Part shown: one piece after another, positions 14,501 through 21,445 of the stretch
How positions within the stretch are numbered: position 1 is the first letter of the stretch
Layout: every line of letters starts with the position of its first letter
Source: DATDMG01 sp036518955
GTDB lineage: Bacteria; Actinomycetota; Actinomycetes; Actinomycetales; Kineosporiaceae
Assembly: GCA_036518955.1 (NCBI GenBank)
Contig: DATDMG010000380.1
Coordinates: forward strand, 1-24,103
Reading direction: 5' to 3'
DNA: 24,103 bases
Program-made: the position numbers and the translations under genes
Notes under the pieces: generated by a model
What the model was told of the DNA's origin: nothing
Databases searched by the model: none
What the model saw: only the letters and a program-made list of their open reading frames with translations

Positions 14501-15244
14501 ATGACGTACACGCTGGTCCTGCTCCGCCACGGTGAGAGCGACTGGAACGCCAAGAACCTGTTCACCGGCTGGGTCGACGTGCCGCTGTCCGAGAAGGGCC
14601 GCGTCGAGGCGGAGACCGGCGGACGGCTCCTGGCCGAGTCCGGACTGCTGCCGGACGTCGTCCACACGTCGCTGCTCCGCCGGGCGATCACCACGGCGAA
14701 CCTCGCCCTGGACGTCGCGGACCGGCACTGGATTCCGGTACGCCGCAGCTGGCGGTTGAACGAGCGGCACTACGGCGCCCTGCAGGGCAAGAACAAGAAG
14801 CAGACGCTCCAGGCGTACGGCGAGGAGCAGTTCATGTTGTGGCGCCGGTCGTACGACACGCCACCGCCGCCGATCGCCCCGGACGACGAGTTCTCCCAGG
14901 CCGCCGACCCCCGCTATGCCGACCTCGGGGCCGCGCTGCCGAGCACGGAATGCCTCCAGGACGTCGTGGCGCGGATGCTGCCCTACTGGGAATCGGACAT
15001 CGTGCCCGACCTGAAGGACGGCAGGACGGTGCTGGTCGCGGCGCACGGCAACTCGCTCCGAGCCCTGGTCAAGCACCTGGACAGCATCGGCGACGAGGCG
15101 ATCGCGGCTCTGAACATCCCGACCGGGATTCCGTTGCTCTACGAGCTCGACGACAGCCTGGCGCCGACCACGGCCGGTGGCCGCTACCTCGACCCCACGG
15201 CGGCCGCGGCCGCCGCGGCCGCCGTCGCCAGCCAGGGGCGCTGA
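14501..15244 (+). CDS. gpmA: 2,3-bisphosphoglycerate-dependent phosphoglycerate mutase
   Basis: The 247-residue glycolytic enzyme interconverts 3- and 2-phosphoglycerate through a phosphohistidine. The motif LLRHGES gives the phospho-acceptor H10. R61 lies in TSLLRRAIT, E88 in LNERHYGALQG, and the second catalytic His is H182 in VAAHGNSLRA. Length and residue spacing are typical of dPGM. The C-terminus ends in a run of alanines encoded by a GCGGCCGC-type repeat (about 15197-15230), the family's flexible tail. It sits between ybjN and the phosphate module as in M. tuberculosis (gpm1, Rv0489, before senX3). Confidence 0.97.
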   Translation: MTYTLVLLRHGESDWNAKNLFTGWVDVPLSEKGRVEAETGGRLLAESGLLPDVVHTSLLRRAITTANLALDVADRHWIPVRRSWRLNERHYGALQGKNKKQTLQAYGEEQFMLWRRSYDTPPPPIAPDDEFSQAADPRYADLGAALPSTECLQDVVARMLPYWESDIVPDLKDGRTVLVAAHGNSLRALVKHLDSIGDEAIAALNIPTGIPLLYELDDSLAPTTAGGRYLDPTAAAAAAAAVASQGR

Positions 15245-15254
15245 CCGGTGCCGC

Positions 15255-15304
15255 TCCTAGCGGCTGCTGGGCCCGGCCCCGAGCCGGCCCAGCACCCGCT
15301 AGGA
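15255..15304. terminator. Long bidirectional terminator between gpmA and phoU
   Basis: A 23-nt arm (15255-15277) pairs with a 22-nt arm (15283-15304), with one mismatch and one bulge around a 5-nt loop. It lies between convergent genes, and its right arm includes the phoU stop codon (15299-15301). Confidence 0.88.
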
Positions 15305-15955
15305 GCCGGCGATCGGGGCCCGCTCCCCGGTCACCAGGTAGGTGACCCGGCGGGCCACGGACACCGCGTGGTCGGCGAACCTCTCGTAGTACCGGCCGCA
15401 CAGGGTGACGTCCACGGCAGCCTCGATCCCGTACGTCCAGGTCGGCCCGAGCAGGACGTGGAACAGCTCCCGGTGCAGGCGGTCCATCGCGTCGTCGTCC
15501 CGCTCGAGCTCCGACGCGAGCGTGAGGTCACGGCGCGCGATCACGGTCCCGGTCTTGGCCACCACCCGCTCTGCCACCTGGCCCATCTCGAGGATGGTGG
15601 AGTGCAGGGAGGGCGGGATCGGCGACTCCGGGTAGCGTAGTCGCGCCAGCTTCGCGACGTGCCGGGCCAGGTCGCCCATCCGCTCCAGGTCCGCGCTCAT
15701 CCGAAGCCCCGTGACGATGGTTCGCAGATCGGTCGCGACCGGTTGCTGGCGGGCCAGCAGCTCGAGGGACTTCTCCTCGATCATCGCCTGGATCCGGTCC
15801 ATCTCCTCGTCGGCGGCGATGACCGATTCGGCCAGGGCGAGGTCCGCGTCGAGCAGGGCGCGGGTCGCCCGGTTGATCGCGGACCCGGCCAACCGGGTCA
15901 TCTCGATCATCTGCGCCGAAAGACTCGCCAGTTCGCCGTGGAACTGCTCGCGCAT
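15299..15955 (-). CDS. phoU: Phosphate signalling protein PhoU
   Basis: The 218-residue protein has two PhoU three-helix repeats. The metal-cluster motifs of the family are visible as DLERMGDLARHVAKLA in the first repeat and YYERFADHAVSVARRV in the second. PhoU relays the state of the Pst phosphate transporter to the sensor kinase and keeps the Pho regulon off when phosphate is plentiful. I start it at the second ATG (MREQFHGELASL), the common N-terminus of the family; an ATG four codons earlier (15967) is possible. It is divergent from senX3 with candidate PHO boxes between, the Streptomyces phoU-phoRP arrangement. No pst genes are in the window. Confidence 0.95.
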   Translation of the reverse strand: MREQFHGELASLSAQMIEMTRLAGSAINRATRALLDADLALAESVIAADEEMDRIQAMIEEKSLELLARQQPVATDLRTIVTGLRMSADLERMGDLARHVAKLARLRYPESPIPPSLHSTILEMGQVAERVVAKTGTVIARRDLTLASELERDDDAMDRLHRELFHVLLGPTWTYGIEAAVDVTLCGRYYERFADHAVSVARRVTYLVTGERAPIAGS

Positions 15956-16017
15956 CCTCGTCCACATCTTCCGGGGCCTGACAGGCCATGGCGTCGGCGT
16001 GCCCGATCTGCACGCGG

Positions 16018-16066
16018 AGTGAACAGTCCCAGAGTGCCGTTAACGCGTCCCGAGCGAGAGGTGAAC
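16018..16066. promoter_or_regulatory. Candidate PHO boxes between phoU and senX3
   Basis: Read on the minus strand, GTTCACC (16066-16060) and GTTAACG (16044-16038) start 22 nt apart, two 11-bp PHO units. A third GTTCACT (16024-16018) follows 20 nt later. Streptomyces PhoP binds 11-bp direct repeats of GTTCACC-type and controls this same intergenic region. The middle units match poorly. Confidence 0.5.
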
Positions 16067-16124
16067 AGCGTGGGAAGGCTGCGCTGCACGGGTGGCGAGC
16101 GGCCTTCGGCGTCGTCGACCGCCC

Positions 16125-16130
16125 TACTCT
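16125..16130 (+). promoter_or_regulatory. -10 box for leaderless senX3 transcript
   Basis: TACTCT ends 7 nt before GTG 16138. No strong -35 is seen, which would fit activation by a bound regulator. Confidence 0.5.
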
Positions 16131-16137
16131 GAAGGGT

Positions 16138-17421
16138 GTGAACCCCAGCTGGACCCTACTGCTCGCCGGGCTCGTCGGCTTGCTCGTGGGCGCCCTCGGG
16201 GTCTTCGCGTTCCGGGTGAGTGAGCGGGAGAAACTGACCTTGGCCGAGCCACCGGAGTCCGAGCTGCCCCCCGGGGTCCTTGAGGTGCTCGGGGTGCTGC
16301 GGTCGGCGGCCGTCGTGCTCGACGTCGCGGACGGCGTCGTGCGGGCCAGCCCGGCGGCGTACGCCTTCGGGCTGGTCCGCGGGCATGAGCTGGTCCACGC
16401 GGAGCTGCGCGACCTGGCGGCGGAGGCCCGCCGCTCCGGGCTGGTCCGGGAGCGGGAGCTGGAGCTGCCGCGCGGGCCCCTGGGGCGCGCGCACATCGTC
16501 GTCCACGCCCGGGTCGCGCCGCTCGGTACCGAGCACATCCTGCTCCTCGTCGACGACCGCACCGAGGCCCGCCGGGTCGAGGAGGTGCGTCGCGACTTCG
16601 TCGCCAACGTCAGCCACGAGCTGAAGACTCCGATCGGGGCGCTCCAACTGCTGGCCGAGGCCGTCCATGACGCCGCCGACGACCCCGACGCGGTCCGCCA
16701 CTTCGCCCGGCAGATGGAGCGCGAGTCGGTGCGGCTGTCCACGCTCGTCCAGGAGATCATCGACCTGTCCCGACTGCAGGTCGCGGACGCCCTGCACCCG
16801 CCCGAGCCGGTGGCCATGGACGGCGTCGTCTCGGAGGCGGTGGACCGGTGCCGGATGGCCGCGCAGGCCAAGCACATCGAGGTGGCGGTCGGCGGGGACA
16901 CCGGCGGCGTCGTCTACGGCGACCACAACCTGTTGGTGACGGCGGTGCGCAACCTGGTGGACAACGCGATCGCCTACTCCCCGGAACGGACCCGGATCGG
17001 GGTCACCAGGCGCCGCGTCGCCGGCCTGGTGGAGGTCGCCGTCAGCGACCAGGGCATCGGTATCGCGTCACCCGACCAACAGCGGATCTTCGAGCGCTTC
17101 TACCGGGTCGACCAGGCGCGTTCGCGGGCCACCGGGGGGACCGGGCTGGGGTTGTCCATCGTCAAGCACGTTGCCGCCAACCACGGTGGCGAGGTGACCC
17201 TGTGGAGCGTGGAGGGGCAGGGCTCCACGTTCACCTTGCGGCTGCCGGACTCGGCCCAGGCGATCGGCGGCCAGTCGGCGTCGTCCGGCCCGTCGGAGTC
17301 CGCCGGCCCGGAGCTGGCCGGCCCCGCGGCATCCGAGCCCGCGGCATCCGAGCCCGCGCGTCCGCCGGTCCCGGTCGTGGCAGCCGGGACGCCGCCGGCA
17401 ACCCCGGATCCGCACCCGTAG
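16138..17421 (+). CDS. senX3: Phosphate-sensing histidine kinase SenX3/PhoR
   Basis: The 427-residue kinase has one N-terminal membrane helix (about 5-26), a PAS-like domain (about 45-140), a HisKA domain with the phospho-acceptor H160 in NVSHELKTP, and an HATPase domain: N box NLVDNAIAYS, G1 DQGIGI, F box FERFYR and G2 GGTGLGL. The cytoplasmic PAS and short N-terminus match SenX3/PhoR, which senses phosphate through PhoU and phosphorylates RegX3. About 60 Pro/Ala/Ser-rich residues follow the kinase core, an extension not needed for catalysis. GTG 16138 is the first start that places the membrane helix at the N-terminus. regX3 follows 69 bp later. Confidence 0.94.
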   Translation: MNPSWTLLLAGLVGLLVGALGVFAFRVSEREKLTLAEPPESELPPGVLEVLGVLRSAAVVLDVADGVVRASPAAYAFGLVRGHELVHAELRDLAAEARRSGLVRERELELPRGPLGRAHIVVHARVAPLGTEHILLLVDDRTEARRVEEVRRDFVANVSHELKTPIGALQLLAEAVHDAADDPDAVRHFARQMERESVRLSTLVQEIIDLSRLQVADALHPPEPVAMDGVVSEAVDRCRMAAQAKHIEVAVGGDTGGVVYGDHNLLVTAVRNLVDNAIAYSPERTRIGVTRRRVAGLVEVAVSDQGIGIASPDQQRIFERFYRVDQARSRATGGTGLGLSIVKHVAANHGGEVTLWSVEGQGSTFTLRLPDSAQAIGGQSASSGPSESAGPELAGPAASEPAASEPARPPVPVVAAGTPPATPDPHP

Positions 17422-17490
17422 CACCGCGCCTCCAGCTCCGCCCGTCGTCCCGTCAGCGTCGCGCCCACCGTCCGAGTCAGGAGGCCCACT

Positions 17491-18171
17491 GTGACCCGCA
17501 TCCTCGTGGTCGAGGACGAGGAGTCGTTCAGCGACCCGCTGTCCTACCTGCTGCGTCGGGAGGGCTACGAGGTGGCCGTCGCCGACGACGGTCTCGCCGC
17601 GCTCGACGAGTTCGACCGCAACGGAGCGGATCTCGTGCTGCTCGACCTGATGCTCCCCGGCATTCCCGGCACCGAGGTCTGCCGTCAGTTGCGCTCCCGC
17701 AGCAACGTCCCGGTCATCATGCTCACCGCGAAGGACAGCGAGATCGACAAAGTGGTCGGTCTGGAGCTCGGCGCCGACGACTACGTCACCAAGCCCTACA
17801 GCTCCCGGGAGCTGGTGGCGCGGGTGCGGGCGGTGCTGCGACGCGGCACCGAGCCGGAGACGCTGGTGCCGGCCGCCGTCGAGGTCGGCCCGGTCCGGAT
17901 GGACGTGGAACGGCACGTCGTCACCGTCAACAACCAGCCGGTGAACCTGCCGCTGAAGGAGTTCGAACTGCTGGAGATCCTGCTGCGCAATGCGGGCCGG
18001 GTGCTGACCCGGATGCAGCTCATCGACCGCGTCTGGGGGTCCGACTACGTCGGCGACACGAAGACCCTGGACGTGCACGTCAAGCGCCTGCGCGGCAAGA
18101 TCGAGCCGGACCCGGCCAACCCGCGGTACCTGGTGACGGTCCGCGGACTCGGCTACAAGTTCGAGGCGTGA
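17491..18171 (+). CDS. regX3: Phosphate response regulator RegX3/PhoP
   Basis: The 226-residue OmpR/PhoB-family regulator has a receiver domain with acidic pocket E8-D9, phosphorylation site D52 (LLDLMLPG), T79 and K101 (TKPYS), and a C-terminal winged helix with the recognition region DTKTLDVHVKRLRGKIEPDP. It controls phosphate-starvation genes with SenX3, and in Streptomyces also antibiotic production and nitrogen genes through crosstalk with GlnR, whose gene lies at the left end of this window. GTG 17491 has a strong AGGAGG SD at good spacing. Confidence 0.96.
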   Translation: MTRILVVEDEESFSDPLSYLLRREGYEVAVADDGLAALDEFDRNGADLVLLDLMLPGIPGTEVCRQLRSRSNVPVIMLTAKDSEIDKVVGLELGADDYVTKPYSSRELVARVRAVLRRGTEPETLVPAAVEVGPVRMDVERHVVTVNNQPVNLPLKEFELLEILLRNAGRVLTRMQLIDRVWGSDYVGDTKTLDVHVKRLRGKIEPDPANPRYLVTVRGLGYKFEA

Positions 18172-18175
18172 CCCG

Positions 18176-18195
18176 CGCCGCCGTGATCGGCGGCG
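18176..18195. terminator. Bidirectional terminator after regX3
   Basis: A perfect 8-bp stem (CGCCGCCG / CGGCGGCG) with a TGAT loop lies between the convergent regX3 and lipoprotein stops. Confidence 0.7.
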
Positions 18196-18214
18196 GCGGA
18201 GGCGGGCCTGCGCG

Positions 18215-18856
18215 CTAGGAGGCGGACGGGGACGCCGCCGAGGGCGACGTGGTCCGGGTGGAGCCGGACCCGGACGACGAACTGGGGGATGACGAACTGG
18301 TGGGGGACTTGGTCGGGGACGTCGACGAACGCTCGGTGGCGGACGGCGACGCCGTGGGAGTGATCGACGAGTACTGGGCGACGGGGGTCAGGACCGGGAG
18401 CGCGAACTCGTGCTCACCGGCGGCCGCCTGCACCCGGATCGTGAGGACCGAGCCCGGCGGCAGCGGCACGTCCGGGACCTGAACCGTGGCGTCGCCGTTC
18501 GGACCGACGGTGGTCAGTGCGCCGGGGCGGGCGGTCAGCACCGCCTGGCCGAGGATGGCGGATCCGGCGGGGTTGACGACGGAGACCTGGAGCTGCACCG
18601 GCTCGGGGCTGCTGGTCGACACCGCCCCGACGAGCACACCGGGCTGACCTTTGGCGGCGCTCACCAGGAGGAAGTTGCGCAGCTGGACGGAGGTGTCCGG
18701 GCCCAGCGGAAGGTCGGCGTTGGTACCGTCGGCCGCCTGGTACGGCGTCATGATCGTCTTGGGTGACGCGACGCTGCACCCGGACGCGGCGGCCGAGAAC
18801 CCCACGAGGCCGATCGCCAGCATGAAGGCAGCGACGGGACGGCGGCTGGAGTCCAC
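18215..18856 (-). CDS. Putative lipoprotein with Ser/Thr/Pro tail
   Basis: The 213-residue protein has a signal peptide with an N-terminal basic region, a hydrophobic stretch (about 8-22) and a lipobox ending at C27 (SAAASGC), so it is probably lipid-anchored on the outer face of the membrane. Residues about 40-165 look like a beta-rich domain; the rest is a Ser/Thr/Pro-rich tail typical of wall-spanning or glycosylated segments. Function is unknown. I chose GTG 18856 because it gives a complete signal peptide and has GGAG about 8 nt upstream. It lies 89 bp downstream of the CxxC protein on the same strand, probably one operon, and Streptomyces has an unrecognised gene in the same place next to carD. 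Confidence 0.8.
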   Translation of the reverse strand: MDSSRRPVAAFMLAIGLVGFSAAASGCSVASPKTIMTPYQAADGTNADLPLGPDTSVQLRNFLLVSAAKGQPGVLVGAVSTSSPEPVQLQVSVVNPAGSAILGQAVLTARPGALTTVGPNGDATVQVPDVPLPPGSVLTIRVQAAAGEHEFALPVLTPVAQYSSITPTASPSATERSSTSPTKSPTSSSSPSSSSGSGSTRTTSPSAASPSAS

Positions 18857-18945
18857 CGACCGCTCCTCTCCTGTTGTGGCGGGTGGGACGGCGGGCCGGG
18901 GAAGCGTGGCCCCAGGACAGCTCATGGGCCGGTCCCGCCGGAAGC

Positions 18946-19716
18946 CTAGCGGTTCGCCGTTGCCAACTGGGTCAGCAGGGGTTCCAGCGCCGGCAGTTGG
19001 GTGGGATCGAGAGGTAGTCCGCGCCCGAGGCCGGCGATCACGCCGTCCGCCCGCACGGTGACCAGGGTGAGGCCGCGTGCGGCGAGCGTCGCCGCAAGCA
19101 GCCCGGCGGCGTCCTCGGCCCATCGTGCCCCCCCACTCGTGCTCGCCTGAACGAGCTGCCTGAGCAGGGCCCTCGAGCGCAGGGGGCCGACGATCCACAG
19201 GTCCAGCCGGAACTCCTGGGCCTGCCGGTACACCGCGCCGACCGTGGCCGCGCAGGCCGAACACCCGGCGGGCACCAGAGCGAGGACGGCGGGCCGCAGA
19301 TCCCTCGTGGACACCGCCCGGGCGTCGCCGTCCAGCTGGACGGCGGGCAGCAGCCGGCCGATCACCGGACCGCCGGCCGTCTCGGCCGCGGGGGGTGCCG
19401 GGCTGCTCGCCGCGCTCGCCACCGACGCCTCGGCGAGCGGCGCCGCCGCCGGTCGTTTCGGTGCGGACTGCGGTACGACCGCGACGACGAGTGCGGCCAC
19501 GGCGGTGGTGAACGCGAGGCAGGCGATCGCGAGCGGGCCGGACAACCCGTGGCGTTCCCACCGCCGGGCGAGCAGCAGACGGCGGATGACCTCGCGGCGG
19601 CGCAGCGCACGCCGCTCCGCCAGCCAGGCCAGGCGGTCCGGCTCGAGTTCTGAGGCGTCGTCGGGGATGCGGTCCCAGCTGGGCGGCAGGCCGGGCTCCC
19701 CGGAGGTCCCTGCCAT
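18946..19716 (-). CDS. Membrane-anchored thioredoxin-like CxxC protein
   Basis: The 256-residue protein has a charged cytoplasmic N-terminus (about 1-56), one membrane helix (about 60-81), an Ala/Pro-rich linker (85-115) and a C-terminal domain resembling TlpA/redoxin folds, with the motif PAGCSACAAT giving a C152-x-x-C155 active-site pair. This topology puts the redox site outside the membrane, suggesting thiol-disulfide exchange in the envelope. The cis-proline of thioredoxin folds is not obvious, so an oxidoreductase role is inferred. ATG 19716 has GATACT ending 7 nt upstream, fitting a leaderless transcript. The downstream lipoprotein may be its partner. Confidence 0.75.
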   Translation of the reverse strand: MAGTSGEPGLPPSWDRIPDDASELEPDRLAWLAERRALRRREVIRRLLLARRWERHGLSGPLAIACLAFTTAVAALVVAVVPQSAPKRPAAAPLAEASVASAASSPAPPAAETAGGPVIGRLLPAVQLDGDARAVSTRDLRPAVLALVPAGCSACAATVGAVYRQAQEFRLDLWIVGPLRSRALLRQLVQASTSGGARWAEDAAGLLAATLAARGLTLVTVRADGVIAGLGRGLPLDPTQLPALEPLLTQLATANR

Positions 19717-19723
19717 GGGGTCG

Positions 19724-19729
19724 AGTATC
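19724..19729 (-). promoter_or_regulatory. -10 box for leaderless CxxC-protein transcript
   Basis: On the minus strand GATACT (four of six bases of TATAAT) ends 7 nt before ATG 19716. Confidence 0.4.
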
Positions 19730-20038
19730 GGTCTCCGGGGGCGGTTGGGCCAGGCGGCGAGGTGCCCGCGCGGGCTGGTAGCCGGCTGGCACGCGGTGGT
19801 CGGCGCCGCCGCCCGAGCGCACGGCAAGCGTTCGCTTAGGGTGTCCTTAGCCCACCATCGGGGGGTCTCTTGACGTGGAGCTGGGGCGCCGTCCTGATCG
19901 ACGCGCCGGCGCGCGTGCGTGATCGGGCTGTCACGCAGCACGCCCACACCATGTCTGTCAACCCCTGTAATGCCTGAAATGGGCCTCTGACCTGCGGAAA
20001 CGACCGAGGAGTCCCCTCCGGCCCCGGCTGACCCGTGG

Positions 20039-20064
20039 TAGGCTAGGACCGGGAAAGGGGAAAA
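20039..20064 (+). promoter_or_regulatory. carD -10 box and SD region
   Basis: TAGGCT (20039-20044) would start transcription near 20051, leaving a leader of about 20 nt that carries the purine-rich AAAGGGGAAAAG SD before ATG 20071. No -35 match is visible. Confidence 0.5.
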
Positions 20065-20070
20065 GACCAC

Positions 20071-20553
20071 ATGGCTTTCACGGTCGGCGAGACGGTTGTG
20101 TACCCCCACCATGGGGCCGCACTCATCGAGGAAATCAAGACCAGGGTCATCAAGGGGGAGGAACGCCAGTACCTGGTCCTCAAGGTCGCGCAGGGGGATC
20201 TAACCATCGAAGTACCCGCCCAGAACGTCGACCTCGTCGGCGTCCGTGATGTGGTGGGTCAGGAGGGGCTCGACCGGGTGTTCCAGGTTCTGCGAGCGCC
20301 ATATGCCGAGGAACCCACCAACTGGTCGCGCCGGTACAAGGCGAACATCGAGAAGATCCAGTCCGGCGACGTCATCAAGGTCGCCGAGGTGGTGCGCGAC
20401 CTGTGGCGCCGCGACCGTGATCGCGGTCTTTCCGCAGGTGAGAAGCGCATGCTCGCGAAGGCCCGGCAGATCCTGGTGTCCGAGCTCGCGCTTGCTGAGC
20501 ACACCAACGAGGACAAGGCCGAGGCTCTCCTCGAGGAGGTCCTGGCCTCCTGA
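20071..20553 (+). CDS. carD: RNA polymerase-binding regulator CarD
   Basis: The 160-residue protein is a full-length CarD. An N-terminal Tudor-like domain (about 1-60) binds the RNA polymerase beta lobe; a helical C-terminal domain binds the upstream fork of the open complex. The wedge Trp is W85 in EPTNWSRRYK, followed by the conserved RDLWRR and LSAGEKRMLAKARQIL segments. CarD stabilises open complexes and governs rRNA and many housekeeping promoters. Position 47, Arg in M. tuberculosis and Streptomyces CarD by my memory, is Glu here (LTIEVPA; codon GAA). Weakly favourable codons around 20199-20212 (CTA, GAA, GTA) stand out from the rest. Confidence 0.97.
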   Translation: MAFTVGETVVYPHHGAALIEEIKTRVIKGEERQYLVLKVAQGDLTIEVPAQNVDLVGVRDVVGQEGLDRVFQVLRAPYAEEPTNWSRRYKANIEKIQSGDVIKVAEVVRDLWRRDRDRGLSAGEKRMLAKARQILVSELALAEHTNEDKAEALLEEVLAS

Positions 20554-20565
20554 TCAGCCCTCCTG

Positions 20566-20596
20566 ATCGGCAGTTACCGCGTGCGTGACTGCCGAT
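20566..20596 (+). terminator. Probable terminator after carD
   Basis: A perfect 9-bp stem (ATCGGCAGT / ACTGCCGAT) encloses a 13-nt loop, 13 bp after the carD stop. A short GGGGTTT follows. Confidence 0.65.
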
Positions 20597-20633
20597 AGGG
20601 GTTTCCGGGCCCGATCCCTGGTGGTGTGCGCTG

Positions 20634-21443
20634 ATGCTGCGGCTTGTCCAGGGGATCGTGCCGCTGGTGCGCGACGATCCCGATGCGCCCGAGGGCTGTG
20701 CGGGGTTGCGCGAACTCGGCGGTGCACCGTTGATCTGCCGAGCAGTGCAGTTCCTGGCCCGGTCGGGGTGCATCTCCCACGTGGTGGTCCCCGTGCCGTC
20801 AGCGGTGGCCGGCAGGGTTGGCGAGGTTCTCGCCGCGTGCGACGGCGTCGAGGTGAGCGTGCTGGCCGTGCCCGGAACTGATCTCGGCGTCGCGGTGCTC
20901 GCCGCGCTGGGCGACGCGATGCCGGGTGACGGGACGGTGGTCCTCCACGACGCCCTTCATCCGCTGGCCCCGGTCGCTCTGGTACCCGCGGTCCTGGACC
21001 GGCTTGCCGCGGTGGGGGACGGGGATGTGGCGTGCTGCCCTGAGGTGGCTTTCGTCACGAAGGTGACCTACCACACCCAAGGCGGCTCTCCTGTGGCAGC
21101 AGGCGTGGTCCCGGTCGCCCCCGTCACGGACACCCTCAAGTGGATCGATGATGCCGGCGTCGTCACCGGCACCGCCGACCGGGACGCCTACCGGCTGGCC
21201 GGTTCTCCGCAGGCGTATCGCGTCGCAGCCCTGCGGGCTGCGCTCGTCGGAGCCGGCCGTGCCGCAGCGCGGGTCGCCGGGCCGGACGACGTGCCCGACG
21301 TCGTCCGACGGGCGGGCGGGGTGTTGCTCACCGTGCCCGCTCGTGCCGGGTCGTTCCGGGTGACCAGTGCTGACGATGTGCTGCTGGCCGAGGTGATGCT
21401 GGGTATCGCCCAGACCCGTCGTGTCGACCACGGCTCGCGGTGA
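20634..21443 (+). CDS. IspD-like protein lacking the nucleotide-binding loop
   Basis: The 269-residue protein is recognisably an IspD/TarI-type cytidylyltransferase in its second half: VTDTLKWID (165-172), DRDAYRLAGSPQAYR (182-196) and FRVTSADDVLLAE (241-253) match IspD landmarks. The CTP-binding N-terminal loop (GxGxRxG...K) is replaced by LVRDDPDAPEGCAGLRELGG, the GGxxRxxSV segment by GTDLGVAV, and the Arg of HDAARP by His (HDALHP). The late TDDA segment is missing. It sits between carD and ispF, where other actinomycetes keep the catalytic ispD. It is unlikely to make CDP-ME unaided. ATG 20634 is the only normal start after an in-frame TGA at 20586; no clear SD. Confidence 0.82.
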   Translation: MLRLVQGIVPLVRDDPDAPEGCAGLRELGGAPLICRAVQFLARSGCISHVVVPVPSAVAGRVGEVLAACDGVEVSVLAVPGTDLGVAVLAALGDAMPGDGTVVLHDALHPLAPVALVPAVLDRLAAVGDGDVACCPEVAFVTKVTYHTQGGSPVAAGVVPVAPVTDTLKWIDDAGVVTGTADRDAYRLAGSPQAYRVAALRAALVGAGRAAARVAGPDDVPDVVRRAGGVLLTVPARAGSFRVTSADDVLLAEVMLGIAQTRRVDHGSR

Positions 21444-21445
21444 GC

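Larger units (their letters stand above)
19717..20070. other. Divergent spacer between CxxC protein and carD
   Basis: This 354-bp region holds no convincing gene. It contains the leaderless -10 of the minus-strand gene (19724-19729), two CTTAG direct repeats 11 bp apart (19835-19839 and 19846-19850), a TTGACG at 19870-19875 without a good partner, and the carD -10 and SD at the right end. Confidence 0.6.

Noticed and set aside
19829..19850. GTTCGCTTAGG/GTGTCCTTAGC as a PHO box
   Set aside because: The 11-bp register is present but the match to GTTCACC-type units is too weak and the flanking genes are not obvious phosphate genes.
19951..19977. Eight-codon ORF (MSVNPCNA) upstream of carD
   Set aside because: No SD or leaderless promoter in front of it, and such short frames occur by chance.
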